Shown here in pieces: positions 8,166 through 18,026 of a DNA stretch of 64,000 nt. Every line of letters starts with the position of its first letter. Within the stretch, counting starts at the first letter, position 1. The translations under genes were made by a program, and so were the position numbers. Source of the DNA: Bryobacterales bacterium (GTDB lineage Bacteria > Acidobacteriota > Terriglobia > Bryobacterales > Bryobacteraceae). The notes beneath the pieces are model-generated. The model had not been told where the DNA came from, ran no database searches, and saw only the letters and a list, made by a program, of their open reading frames with translations. Where the stretch lies: assembly GCA_025350625.1 (NCBI GenBank), contig JANXXL010000116.1, positions 27,157 to 91,156 of the forward strand, given 5' to 3'.

Positions 8166-9341
8166 CTAACGGGTTGCTTCCGCAACTCTCAATCGCCCGT
8201 CGGTAGTGCGATCGACGAAATATCGCTTCACTCCATCGCCCTCGACGACCGCCAACCCGAGTTCCGTCGCTGCCAGAATCTTCCCGCCAGCCCGGGTGAT
8301 GCGCCAGACTATATCCGGGAGTTCGAACCGTCTCACCGCACCGGACTGCCGGTCGTATCGGAGCAGCCCACCGCCCGATCCTCCCCACTCGCCATTCGAT
8401 ATCAACGCTATCCATACCGCGTCCGGTCCCACGTCAATCGCCGATACGGACCAATCCGCAATCTCAGGCGTCGGGATCATGTGGAGTCGGCGTTCATTCA
8501 TATCGAAATAGCCGAACCCACCTACACCTGTGTGCAACTCCCCGTCGTAGAAGGTCTTCCCAAACCAGATTCGTCCATTTTCCTGCTCCCAGGGACCCAC
8601 GGATTCCTTGACCAGGGTGAACGCCCGTACTAATCCGTTTTCCACGCTCCGCGGACGGGCCGCGGCAAACTGGTCATACGTAGTTTGCGGAAGCGGAGGA
8701 AACGTTTTCGGCGGTGGCGCACTGTCGGCAAAACTCCGGACTCGATTTATCCACCGCCGCTCATCTGTCCCGCTGAGGACGCGAAAAGCAGGTTCCCGGT
8801 CTGTCTTGTATTCCACCGCGACCTGCCGCTCACTATTGGTGCCGACAAAAACCGCCCCGTCGGCGCTCGCGAAACTGCGGTTCATCGCGTACGGCATATA
8901 GGAGAACTGTCCGAGCAACCTTTTCGCTCGCACATCGTAAACCCACTTCTGGTGAGGATAGCGAGAGGATTTCTCGCCGAGGCAAGAAATTACCGTGTCT
9001 GTTGCGCTGACCCGCTCAATGTGACCGTCGCATTCCTCAAATCCTGACTTGATCCCGAGCGAATAGACCCGGTCCGGGCGCATCTTCTCCTGAAGGAACA
9101 ATCCGATCTTCTTCTCTTCGCTCAACCCGATCCATGGCGCCGGTTCGGTCGGAAGCGGCGTCGGACTACCGATCATGATGACCAAATCAAGTTCTTCCGT
9201 GACGCCGGCTCGTTTCAACACCGCAAAATGCGCCAAGCCGCTATCCGCCTGTTTGAAAACCAGCGAGACCGCCGAATCGGCCCGAGTCGCGGCGTGCACA
9301 AATGTGGCCCACAAGGTCAGGATGATGACGAAATAGACCAT
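8166..9341 (-). CDS. Secreted beta-propeller-like protein, unknown function
   Basis: The ATG at 9339-9341 is followed by a signal peptide (MVYFVIILTLWATFVHA). Its ribosome site is poor; an AGGAGG stands before an in-frame CTG about 24 bases upstream, so the true start is unsure. The C-terminal half has repeated short strands such as IWFGKTFYDG, AVWIALISN and ILAATELGLAVV, which look like blades of a two-component-regulator-type propeller. No enzymatic motif was recognised. It is divergent from the propeller gene at 9577, separated by 235 bp. Confidence 0.55.
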   Translation of the reverse strand: MVYFVIILTLWATFVHAATRADSAVSLVFKQADSGLAHFAVLKRAGVTEELDLVIMIGSPTPLPTEPAPWIGLSEEKKIGLFLQEKMRPDRVYSLGIKSGFEECDGHIERVSATDTVISCLGEKSSRYPHQKWVYDVRAKRLLGQFSYMPYAMNRSFASADGAVFVGTNSERQVAVEYKTDREPAFRVLSGTDERRWINRVRSFADSAPPPKTFPPLPQTTYDQFAAARPRSVENGLVRAFTLVKESVGPWEQENGRIWFGKTFYDGELHTGVGGFGYFDMNERRLHMIPTPEIADWSVSAIDVGPDAVWIALISNGEWGGSGGGLLRYDRQSGAVRRFELPDIVWRITRAGGKILAATELGLAVVEGDGVKRYFVDRTTDGRLRVAEATR

Positions 9342-9576
9342 ACCAGTCCAGTGTATCCCCAGCTGCTGCCTCCTCGACTCGAAGACTTTGCAGTTATTCC
9401 TGCGCAACCGGCTCCTCGCGAATCGCCTTCCAGCTTTCGAACGCCGGCGCGTACGGCAGGGGATGGGGCGAGAATTGGAAAGAAAGGCCGGGCCCGCCTT
9501 TACGTCGCCAAACCAAGCACGCCCTGCAAGGAAGCAGCGCTGTGGGCTTAAACTGTTCAGGAGTGAGGAGATAAAA

Positions 9577-10599
9577 ATGAACCTGTTGCGGGCCATGTTC
9601 GTCATGATCGTGTTGCTGTTTTTTTCCGTCTGCGGAGCGGCGCAGGCGCTGCCGTCCGATGAGTCCGCGCCACTGGTACTGGTCCGCATTATCCCGATCC
9701 CAGGCGTTGCCGGCCGCTTCGACCACATGGCTGTCGATAACAACGGCGGCCGTGTCTTCGCTGCCGTTTATGGCAATGACAGTATGGAGGTTGTGGATAC
9801 GGCACGCGGCCGGCGGGACCGTAGCGTGCAGGAAGGCTTCGAAAAGCCGCAAATGGTGCTTTACATTCCCGAGCTAAACCGCATCGTGGTCTCGAGCGAA
9901 GGCGACGGCTCCTGCAAGATCCTGGATTCCAATACCTATAAGCTGCTCGATACCGTGAAGTTTTCCGACGATGCCGATCAACTGCGCTACGACGCCGCTG
10001 CGAAACGCGTCTACGTAGGTTACGGTGACGGCGCGATCGGCGTGTTCGATGCGACTACCAACAAGAAAATCGGAGAGGACTTCCAAGTGGGAGCCCATCC
10101 CGAATCTTTCCAACTCGAGGAGCACGGCCCGAAGATTTTCGTCAACCTGGCATCCACAAGTCAAATCGCTGTCATTGACCGGAACACCCGCAAAATCGAG
10201 AAATGGAAACTGCAGAGTGCTGGCACGAATTTCCCCATGGCGCTCGATGAAACGCATCGCCGCTTGTTCGTAGCGGCGCGCAAACCGGCGCGCTTATTGG
10301 TGCTGGACATGGATACCGGCAAGGAAATCGCCAGCCTCCCCGGCGCAATCGACACCGACGATATGTCCTACGATCCCGACCGCAAGCGCATTTACGTTAC
10401 CAGCGGAGAAGGCTTCCTATTCGTTTACCAGCAGATTGATCCTGACCGCTACCAGCGCATTGCGAAAATCCCAACGGCCATCGGCGCCCGCACCAGCGCC
10501 TATACCGGACAGGTCGGGAAACATAACAGTTTCTACTTAGCCGTCCCCGCCCGTGCCGATCGCGGTGCGGAGTTGTGGGTTTACGAAACTCGGGATTGA
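9577..10599 (+). CDS. Secreted YncE/NHL-type beta-propeller protein
   Basis: The start is fixed by GAGGAG seven bases before the ATG. A signal peptide (residues 1-23, cleavage near AQA) precedes about seven repeats of a 40-45-residue blade with the pattern GGRVFAAVYGNDSMEVVDTA, RIVVSSEGDGSCKILDS, RVYVGYGDGAIGVFDATT and RIYVTSGEGFLFVYQQ. This is the YVTN/YncE family, extracytoplasmic binding platforms of mostly unknown ligands. It stands alone, divergent to another secreted propeller. Confidence 0.8.
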   Translation: MNLLRAMFVMIVLLFFSVCGAAQALPSDESAPLVLVRIIPIPGVAGRFDHMAVDNNGGRVFAAVYGNDSMEVVDTARGRRDRSVQEGFEKPQMVLYIPELNRIVVSSEGDGSCKILDSNTYKLLDTVKFSDDADQLRYDAAAKRVYVGYGDGAIGVFDATTNKKIGEDFQVGAHPESFQLEEHGPKIFVNLASTSQIAVIDRNTRKIEKWKLQSAGTNFPMALDETHRRLFVAARKPARLLVLDMDTGKEIASLPGAIDTDDMSYDPDRKRIYVTSGEGFLFVYQQIDPDRYQRIAKIPTAIGARTSAYTGQVGKHNSFYLAVPARADRGAELWVYETRD

Positions 10600-10769
10600 A
10601 GGCTACCGGCTTCGATACCCCGGCAACCAGCCGTATTGGTGCATTTCTCTATGGTGTAGAACGCGACCACGATGCGTGTGGACGTCAGCCAATGCGGCGC
10701 CGAATCAACTGCAACTCAGCTACCGGCCTCCGGAGGCTGCGGAGGTTCAATCCCCTGCCGCAACTCGAT

Positions 10770-10976
10770 TTACCGGAGCCGTCCTTCAACGATATTCACG
10801 CGGCCGGGGAGTGTTGCACCCAGGTTCGACTGATCCGCTTCAACCTTGCGTAGCCGGATCGTCTGACCCTCTGAGAACGCCGCGAAACCGCGTAGCAATT
10901 CGGTTTGCATGTCACGCATCTTCTCGACAAGCCGCTCCTCCATCGCTTCGAGGTATTGCTTTAGATCAGCGTCCAT
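10770..10976 (-). CDS. Small coiled-coil protein, 68 aa
   Basis: The protein begins MDADLKQYLEAMEERLVEKM and is almost entirely helical with heptad-like spacing, then RLRKVEADQSNLGATLPGRV. Similar 60-90-residue proteins starting with a negatively charged helix and a RxxxxEA coil recur in acidobacterial genomes; function unknown. The ribosome site is GGGAAGGGTGG, rather far upstream. It is divergent from the HicB-like gene. Confidence 0.5.
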   Translation of the reverse strand: MDADLKQYLEAMEERLVEKMRDMQTELLRGFAAFSEGQTIRLRKVEADQSNLGATLPGRVNIVEGRLR

Positions 10977-11035
10977 ATCCGTTGTATACCACCCTTCCCT
11001 GAAACGTGGTCAATCGCACGGCTGAGCTTCCTTAT

Positions 11036-11085
11036 CTAGTTTGGCATGTTCAAACGCCCACTGTCCTAGGTTTGAGGCAAACTAG
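11036..11085. promoter_or_regulatory. Nested inverted repeat upstream of the HicB-like gene
   Basis: Outer arms CTAGTTTG (11036-11043) and CAAACTAG (11078-11085) enclose inner arms TCAAAC (11050-11055) and GTTTGA (11070-11075). All four arms are perfect complements. The element ends 17 bases before the hicB-like ATG. An AAACTAGT matching the right end recurs at 11273-11280, just before the DUF433 gene. Such dyads are typical autoregulatory operators of antitoxin genes; direct proof is lacking. Confidence 0.5.
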
Positions 11086-11102
11086 TATCCAGGACCCAAA
11101 CC

Positions 11103-11279
11103 ATGACTCGTAAGTTCTCGCTCGTCATCGAAGGCGATCCCACCGGCTACAGTCCTTTCGTGCCGGAACTCCCCACCATTCTCGTGACCGGGCGATCCGT
11201 GGAAGAGCTGACCGACCGCGCGGCTGAAGCAATCCGCCTTTATTGGGAGAGCGTGCACCGCACCAAAGCGCTAAACTAG
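11103..11279 (+). CDS. HicB-like orphan antitoxin-fold protein, 58 aa
   Basis: The sequence begins MTRKFSLVIEGDPTGYSPFV and continues PELPTILVTGRSVEELTDRA then AAEAIRLYWES. This is the partial RNase-H fold of HicB antitoxins, with the substrate-like PELP loop. The C-terminal DNA-binding domain is missing and no hicA (dsRBD-fold mRNA interferase) lies next to it. The ribosome site is AGGA nine bases upstream. In many genomes this short form sits next to other antitoxin genes, as here, where the DUF433 gene follows after 15 bases. Confidence 0.8.
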   Translation: MTRKFSLVIEGDPTGYSPFVPELPTILVTGRSVEELTDRAAEAIRLYWESVHRTKALN

Positions 11280-11294
11280 TAAAAGATCGCCGCC

Positions 11295-11525
11295 ATGACC
11301 AAGGATCGCCTCACCCGCATCACCATCGACGACGCCCAGTGCGGCGGCCGTCCGTGTGTTCGCGGCATGAGAATCCGCGTGACCGACATCCTCGAATTGT
11401 TGAGCGCCGGAGCCAGCATTGAAGAAATTCTACAGGACTATCCCGGCCTTGAACGCGAAGACATCCTTGCGTCAATTGAGTATGCCGCCCACCAGACCGA
11501 TCACGCTATCCTCCTGTCCGCGTGA
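11295..11525 (+). CDS. DUF433 antitoxin
   Basis: The 76 residues fit DUF433: RITIDDAQCGGRPCVRGMRI, then TDILELLSAGASIEEILQDYPGLE and DILASIEYAAHQ, a winged-helix fold seen in VapB45-type antitoxins. It overlaps the downstream DUF5615 gene by GTGA at 11522-11525, the usual antitoxin-then-toxin order with translational coupling. A second, independent copy of the module lies at 32295. Confidence 0.88.
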   Translation: MTKDRLTRITIDDAQCGGRPCVRGMRIRVTDILELLSAGASIEEILQDYPGLEREDILASIEYAAHQTDHAILLSA

Positions 11526-11851
11526 AGTTCCTCGTCGACAATCAACTCCCTCCGGCACTGGCCCGCTTCATCTCCGAAGAATTCCGGACCGAAACGATGC
11601 ACGTAGTTGACGTCGGTCTTCGAGAAAGTAGTGACGCAGACGTGTGGGGCTATTCTTCCCTGAATGGCTTCGTACTGATTTCCAAGGACGATGACTTCGC
11701 GACTCTATACTCAAAGAGTCCTTCAGCCGGGCTGCTTTGGGTCCGACTGGGAAACTGTCGGCGAGTCGTCCTGTTGAAAGTCTTCAAGGAGCAGTGGCCG
11801 AGAATTCTAGAGCGATTCGAGAACGGCGAGAGGTTCGTCGAGCTTCGTTGA
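11522..11851 (+). CDS. DUF5615 PIN-like toxin (VapC45-like)
   Basis: GTG start in the overlap with the DUF433 antitoxin. The protein starts MKFLVDNQLPPALARFI with the conserved Asp of the PIN-like fold (Asp6), then HVVDVGLRESSDADVW and ISKDDDFATLY (acidic cluster), and GLLWVRLGNCRR. The family is a minimal PIN/Mut7-C-like nuclease, expected to cleave RNA when free of its antitoxin. At 109 residues it is full length. Intact, unlike the copy at 32516. Confidence 0.88.
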   Translation: MKFLVDNQLPPALARFISEEFRTETMHVVDVGLRESSDADVWGYSSLNGFVLISKDDDFATLYSKSPSAGLLWVRLGNCRRVVLLKVFKEQWPRILERFENGERFVELR

Positions 11852-11907
11852 GCGTGACGAAAAATGTTGCGGACTACCAAAACGAGCACCAAAAGGTTTC
11901 TGTAAGC

Positions 11908-11946
11908 CGTTCTCTCGCTTTTCAGTCAGCAAGAGACGCCTTTTTT
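11908..11946 (+). terminator. Possible intrinsic terminator after the DUF433/DUF5615 pair
   Basis: Bases 11911-11918 (TCTCTCGC) pair with 11929-11936 (GCAAGAGA) with one mismatch, extended by CG/CG outside a one-base bulge, then CC and six T at 11941-11946. It overlaps the last codons of the convergent kinase gene, so the match could partly be chance. Confidence 0.4.
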
Positions 11947-13169
11947 AGTCGCTCCATCGCACGGGCCTGTTCTTCTAGCCGTCCGCGCTCCTCCATTAAG
12001 CGCTGTAAGTTTAGGCGCTCCAGTTCCTCCCCTTTCTCTTTGAGAGATTTGCGATACTCCCGATTCGTCGAGGCGACCCATTCCCGAACCATTTGTGCGA
12101 CTTCAACCACTATGTCCTCGTTTGAGGGAACCGTTGCTGTTTTGTCTGAAACCATTTCCACACGTACGGGCTCCGCCAGCCCAACGTATGAACGATAATC
12201 CCCGAGAGCGTAAAGGATCCCTACCCATGTTGCAGGCGGTGCTGGTTCAAAGCGGAAACCTAAGCGCCCAGGCGTATATGAGAAGTTGGCCGCCGTCACA
12301 TCTCTCCCGCCCAAGGGATCTTCAGGCGAACTAGCGGGAACAACCATCTTTCGAACGGAATCTAGTTTTTGTCGCGTGACAAATTCGAAGCCGCTCGTAA
12401 TCATTTGATCCTTGACTGCGACAAGTGAAGAGGGTCTTCGCGCTGGGTCCTGGCGGATCATCCGCTCAATGATTGAATCAAGGTACGCAAATTGAGGAGT
12501 CACAGAGCTGACCAATTTGTATTCGCTCCCTTGGGGAACTTCTCCGGTGAACATTTCATTGAGGATCAGTCCCAAGGCGTATACATCAGCACGGTAGTCC
12601 ACTTGGCGGCCGAGCGCTCGTTGCTCCGGAGCAGAATATCTATAGTTTGCAAGTCTGTCGTGGGCACGAGTCTCGACCGCTGTCAGGAGATCCTCCTCTT
12701 CGAAGTGGGCCACTCCAAAGTCGGCAACGACGACACGCCTCTCAGGTATTCCCACGAGTAAATTTTCGGGTTTCAAATCTCGGTGAATAACACCTTGGAG
12801 ATGCGCGGCCTCAACGCCGTCCAGAACATCGCGAAATAAAACTGGGACGTCGTCATGAGAAAGATTGTTATTCATCAACTTTCGAAGCGTCATTTCGTAC
12901 AAGGGCATGACATAAAAGGGCAGACGCGTTGAACCTTCGTGCAGGATACCCTCGTCTAGCACTTTGATGATCCGTTCGTGTTGATTTTTTCGGCAGAACG
13001 CCAGTTCGTTCTTGAAACGCTTACGCTTGCTGGAGGTAGTCTCTCGCAGTAGCTTCAAAGCGAAAATAACGCCGTCATCGTCGGTGACCTGAAAGACGGT
13101 TCCGCAGCCGCCGTTACCGATCACGGGCCCCTCGGTGTATCTGTTCGTAACGGTCTCAAACAATCTCAC
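11922..13169 (-). CDS. Orphan cytoplasmic Ser/Thr protein kinase with C-terminal coiled coil
   Basis: GTG start. The kinase domain (about residues 10-265) has the Gly loop IGNGGCGTVF, Lys in FALKLL, catalytic loop HRDLKPENLL, DFGVAH, and the APEQ motif, so it should be active. Unlike the Pkn receptor kinase at 19055 there is no membrane segment or propeller. After a region of unknown fold (about 270-365) the protein ends in a charged coiled coil (about 375-415). Base composition is visibly lower in GC than the flanks, and the gene lies among toxin-antitoxin genes, which suggests transfer. Substrate unknown. Confidence 0.85.
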   Translation of the reverse strand: MRLFETVTNRYTEGPVIGNGGCGTVFQVTDDDGVIFALKLLRETTSSKRKRFKNELAFCRKNQHERIIKVLDEGILHEGSTRLPFYVMPLYEMTLRKLMNNNLSHDDVPVLFRDVLDGVEAAHLQGVIHRDLKPENLLVGIPERRVVVADFGVAHFEEEDLLTAVETRAHDRLANYRYSAPEQRALGRQVDYRADVYALGLILNEMFTGEVPQGSEYKLVSSVTPQFAYLDSIIERMIRQDPARRPSSLVAVKDQMITSGFEFVTRQKLDSVRKMVVPASSPEDPLGGRDVTAANFSYTPGRLGFRFEPAPPATWVGILYALGDYRSYVGLAEPVRVEMVSDKTATVPSNEDIVVEVAQMVREWVASTNREYRKSLKEKGEELERLNLQRLMEERGRLEEQARAMERLKKASLAD

Positions 13170-14037
13170 GATTTCTTATAGTTTACGCCGCCTTGCGATT
13201 ACTCGGACTTATGCCCACTGGATAGGTTAGTTGCAAAAATTAAAGTCAATCTCTCCAACCTCCCTGCGCAATCACCCACCGCCCCACTCCCCATCCTCCG
13301 TGCATCCAACCACTTCCCCTCCGCACCACCTGTCGCCTCGCCCGTCGAACCCGCCACCCTCATTCCCAGAGTCCAAAAATGTCATCTCAAAATAAATCCG
13401 TCACCGCCCGCGCCAACGGCGCCAAATCCCGCGGCCCCGTCACCCCCGCCGGCCGCGCCCGCTCCTCCAAAAACGCCACCCGCCACGGCCTAGCCACCCG
13501 CACCGCCGCCCTCCCGCCCGCCTCCGTCGTGCTCCCCGACGAATCCCGCGCCGCCTTCCAACGCCTCCTCGATTCCTATTTCGACCAGTTCTCCCCCGCC
13601 GGCCCCGTCGAAGTCGAATTGGTCGAAGCCATGGTCTCCGCCCGCTGGCGCCTGCGCCGCATCGCCGAAATCGAAACCGCCCTGCTCGGCAACGAAATCG
13701 TGCTCCAAACCGAGCGTATTGACGACGAGTTCGCCCAGCTCGATCTCGCGCCCGAACCAATCGATCGCGTCGCCTACGTCTTCAAGCACCTCGCCTACGG
13801 CCAAAGTCTCAGCCTGCTGATCCGCTACGAAGGCGCACTCACCCGCTCCTACAGCCGAGCCTTCAAACACTTGCAGATCCTCCAATCCGCCCGCACGCGC
13901 GTACAACCAAACGAACCCAAGCCCGCCGCGTTGCCCGTAATTACCGCGCCGCCTCGCCACCAAAACTCGCCCCGAAACCCAGCAAAACCCGGCCCGCCCC
14001 CCGCAACGTGCGACAATGAAGGTCTCCCCACGCATAA

Positions 14038-15831
<1,794 letters not shown>

Positions 15832-15850
15832 TTGTAGAATAAAAAGATCC

Positions 15851-15866
15851 CTGTTTTCAACAGTTT
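15851..15866 (+). terminator. Weak hairpin after typA
   Basis: CTGTT and AACAG form a five-base stem around TTC, followed by only three T. It lies 20 bases after the typA stop. Too short to be sure. Confidence 0.25.
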
Positions 15867-15923
15867 ACATCCCTTAACCTTTCCATTGCTGGCATCCCCG
15901 TGCGATACTAGCCTTCAGCCGCC

Positions 15924-17276
15924 ATGAGCCAAGTGAGCGAGGCGACAGCCCGTTATCACAAATTAATCGAAAGTGAACCGTACATTGACCTGGCATGGGC
16001 CGAGGCGCTGCAACAGCGCCTGCGCGCCGAAAAGCTAGTCAGCCGGCCCCTGTCACCGGTGCTGCGGCCCCACTTTCTAACCACCCGCGACTATGCCATC
16101 CTCGGCAAAGCCGCCGCGACGGTATTTTCCGCCATCGACCGCGCCGAGCAAATGATTCTGGCCACGCCCGCCTTGCTTACGCGCATGCAGTTGCTGCCCG
16201 CCGAGCGCATGCTGGCCGCAGTCGAGCCGGGCTATTCCTCGCAAGCCCTCTCCGGTTTGCTCGACGCGAACCTGCACAACGGCTCCACGCATTTCATCGG
16301 ACACCGCGTGGGCGCGCCTTCGAGCGTCATCTACAGCGACCTGCTGGCCGACATCTATTACGACGCCCCGCCCGTCAAAGAATTCCGCAAGAAACATAAG
16401 CTCTCAAAACTCGGCGGCACTAAGGCACTCACGCAGGCGATTCTCAAAGCCTACAAGGAATTCGGCGGCAAAAACAAAAAACCGTCCATCGCGTTCGTCG
16501 AAACCCGCGCCCCTTTTCAGCCCGTCGATTCGAGCGAGAACGCCCTGCTAGCCGAACAGCTCCGCCGCGATGGATTTCAGGCGGATGTGGTATCGCCCGA
16601 ACAGCTCGAATACAAGAACGGCCAGTTGCGCCGCGGCGATATGGTCATCGATATCGTCTACCGCTGCGTGCGCGTGCATGAATTCCTGGTGCGCTTCGAC
16701 CTCAACCACGCCCTGGTCCGCGCTTATAAAGATCGCGCCGTGTGCATGGTAAACAGCTTCCGGTCTGAGGTAGCCGCCAAGCGCAGCATGTTCGATCTGC
16801 TGACCGACGACTCCGTCACCGCCAAGTTCCCCGCCATCGAGCGCAAAGCCATCAAGGATTTCATTCCCTGGACCCGCATGGTGCAAGCCGCCAAGACCAC
16901 CTATAAGAACCACACCGTGGATCTGCCGGACTTCGTCATGAAGCACCGCAATAAGCTGGTGCTGAAGCCCAACGACGAAACCTCCGATCAGAACACCTTC
17001 CGCGGCGCCGAGCTCGACGAACTAGGCTGGGAAAAAGCCCTGCGCCAGGCGATGCGCAGCCCCTACGTAGTGCAGGAAGTAGCCGACCCCGCGCGCGCGG
17101 TCTTCCCGCTGTTGCAATACGGCAGCCTGGTGATGAAGGAAATGCAAGTGGAGGTTCACCCGCATTTCTTCGGCGGCAAAATCCACGGCGCCTCGAGTTG
17201 GCTGCACGTGGCCGGCTCGTCCGGCTTTTCCACGCTCTCCGGCCTCGCCCCGACATTCCTGCTGGAATCGAAGTAA
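15924..17276 (+). CDS. ATP-grasp-like conserved protein (circularly permuted type?)
   Basis: The 450-residue soluble protein has ANLHNGSTHFIGHRVGAP, a central alpha/beta domain (SIAFVETRAPFQ, then VVSPEQLEYKNGQL), and a C-terminal half with FVMKHRNKLVLKPNDETSDQ and YVVQEV, which look like the nucleotide-binding Lys strands of ATP-grasp enzymes such as circularly permuted or glutathionylspermidine-synthase-like ligases. The product cannot be named. It starts 93 bases after typA with a poor ribosome site, so it may have its own promoter. Confidence 0.55.
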   Translation: MSQVSEATARYHKLIESEPYIDLAWAEALQQRLRAEKLVSRPLSPVLRPHFLTTRDYAILGKAAATVFSAIDRAEQMILATPALLTRMQLLPAERMLAAVEPGYSSQALSGLLDANLHNGSTHFIGHRVGAPSSVIYSDLLADIYYDAPPVKEFRKKHKLSKLGGTKALTQAILKAYKEFGGKNKKPSIAFVETRAPFQPVDSSENALLAEQLRRDGFQADVVSPEQLEYKNGQLRRGDMVIDIVYRCVRVHEFLVRFDLNHALVRAYKDRAVCMVNSFRSEVAAKRSMFDLLTDDSVTAKFPAIERKAIKDFIPWTRMVQAAKTTYKNHTVDLPDFVMKHRNKLVLKPNDETSDQNTFRGAELDELGWEKALRQAMRSPYVVQEVADPARAVFPLLQYGSLVMKEMQVEVHPHFFGGKIHGASSWLHVAGSSGFSTLSGLAPTFLLESK

Positions 17277-17306
17277 GCCCGCAGTCGCGTAATCCAAAGT
17301 GGCCAT

Positions 17307-17325
17307 TTTGTCTATAATAGACAAA
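17307..17325. promoter_or_regulatory. Palindromic operator over the -10 box of the phd/PIN operon
   Basis: TTTGTCTA (17307-17314), spacer TAA, and TAGACAAA (17318-17325) form a perfect 8-bp dyad. It overlaps a consensus TATAAT at 17313-17318 and the AGGAGG at 17325-17330. Phd/YefM antitoxins repress their own promoter through such palindromes, so this is very likely the operator. No good -35 was found. Confidence 0.75.
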
Positions 17326-17343
17326 GGAGGCATTTTTGGATTT

Positions 17344-17589
17344 ATGCGCTATGTGACCGCCACAGATGCGAAGCAACAGCTCGCAGCGCTTCTCGACGCC
17401 GCCCAGCGCGAACCGGTGGTCATCCGCCGTCAGAAGCGCGATATCGCGGTGATTCTTTCGGCGGAGGAGTACGACCGCTTGCGCGCTTTCAACGTCGCTG
17501 AGTTTAACCATTTCTGCGATCGCGTGGCGGGCAAAGCGGCGGCGCGCGGATTGACGGCGAGAAAGCTACAGCAGATTCTTCACGACTGA
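17344..17589 (+). CDS. Phd/YefM-family antitoxin
   Basis: The ATG at 17344 gives MRYVTATDAKQQLAALLDAA, the typical Phd N-terminus that binds DNA as a dimer, followed by REPVVIRRQKRDIAVILSAEEYDRLR. The C-terminal part (NHFCDRVAGKAAARGLTARK) is the toxin-binding tail. AGGAGG lies 13 bases upstream, slightly far, and the codons before it are inside the operator. The PIN toxin follows after 11 bases. Confidence 0.9.
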   Translation: MRYVTATDAKQQLAALLDAAQREPVVIRRQKRDIAVILSAEEYDRLRAFNVAEFNHFCDRVAGKAAARGLTARKLQQILHD

Positions 17590-17600
17590 CGCCGAATTCC

Positions 17601-18011
17601 ATGGCGAAACGTGCGCGACGCATCGTGTTCGACACCAATGCGCTCATCAGCCGCCTGCTGCTTCCTCGGTCCGTCCCCGGCCATGCTGTTAGCAAGGCTG
17701 TCAACGCAGGCCAATTGCTGGTTTCCGAAGCGACTCTTGGCGAATTGGCCGATGTGCTGGCCCGATCCAAGTTCGCTCCTTACGTCACGATCCAGGACCG
17801 GCAGCAGTTCATCCGCTTACTAGGCAGAGTGGCGGAGATGGTGCCCATCACACACACGATTCGAGCCTGCCGCGATCCGAAGGATGACATGTTCCTGGAA
17901 CTTGCTGTAAATGGCGAAGCCCAGTTCATTGTCACCGCCGATAAGGACCTATTAGTTCTCAACCCGTTTCGTGAGATCCCGATCATTACGCCGGCCCAGT
18001 TGTTGAGTTAG
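17601..18011 (+). CDS. PIN-domain toxin (putative toxin component, PIN family)
   Basis: Residues match the PIN fold with the acidic metal site: Asp11 in VFDTNALIS, a Glu in SEATLGELADVL (residues 43-48), Asp92/Asp96 in RDPKDDMFLELA and Asp114 in FIVTADKDLL. The RDPKDD and TADKDLL motifs are diagnostic of the TIGR00305-type PIN toxins that pair with Phd or RHH antitoxins. All catalytic residues are present, so it should be an active RNase. Full length at 136 residues. Confidence 0.92.
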   Translation: MAKRARRIVFDTNALISRLLLPRSVPGHAVSKAVNAGQLLVSEATLGELADVLARSKFAPYVTIQDRQQFIRLLGRVAEMVPITHTIRACRDPKDDMFLELAVNGEAQFIVTADKDLLVLNPFREIPIITPAQLLS

Positions 18012-18026
18012 CATCCTGCGTGGCGC

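Noticed and set aside
10725..10770. tRNA-like TTCAATC loop inside GGAGGTTCAATCCCC
   Set aside because: Only two of five T-arm pairs form, and no matching acceptor strand, D arm or anticodon arm lies upstream.
11922..13169. Orphan kinase as a named phage-defence system
   Set aside because: No partner gene or diagnostic C-terminal domain that I recognise; only the context hints at it.
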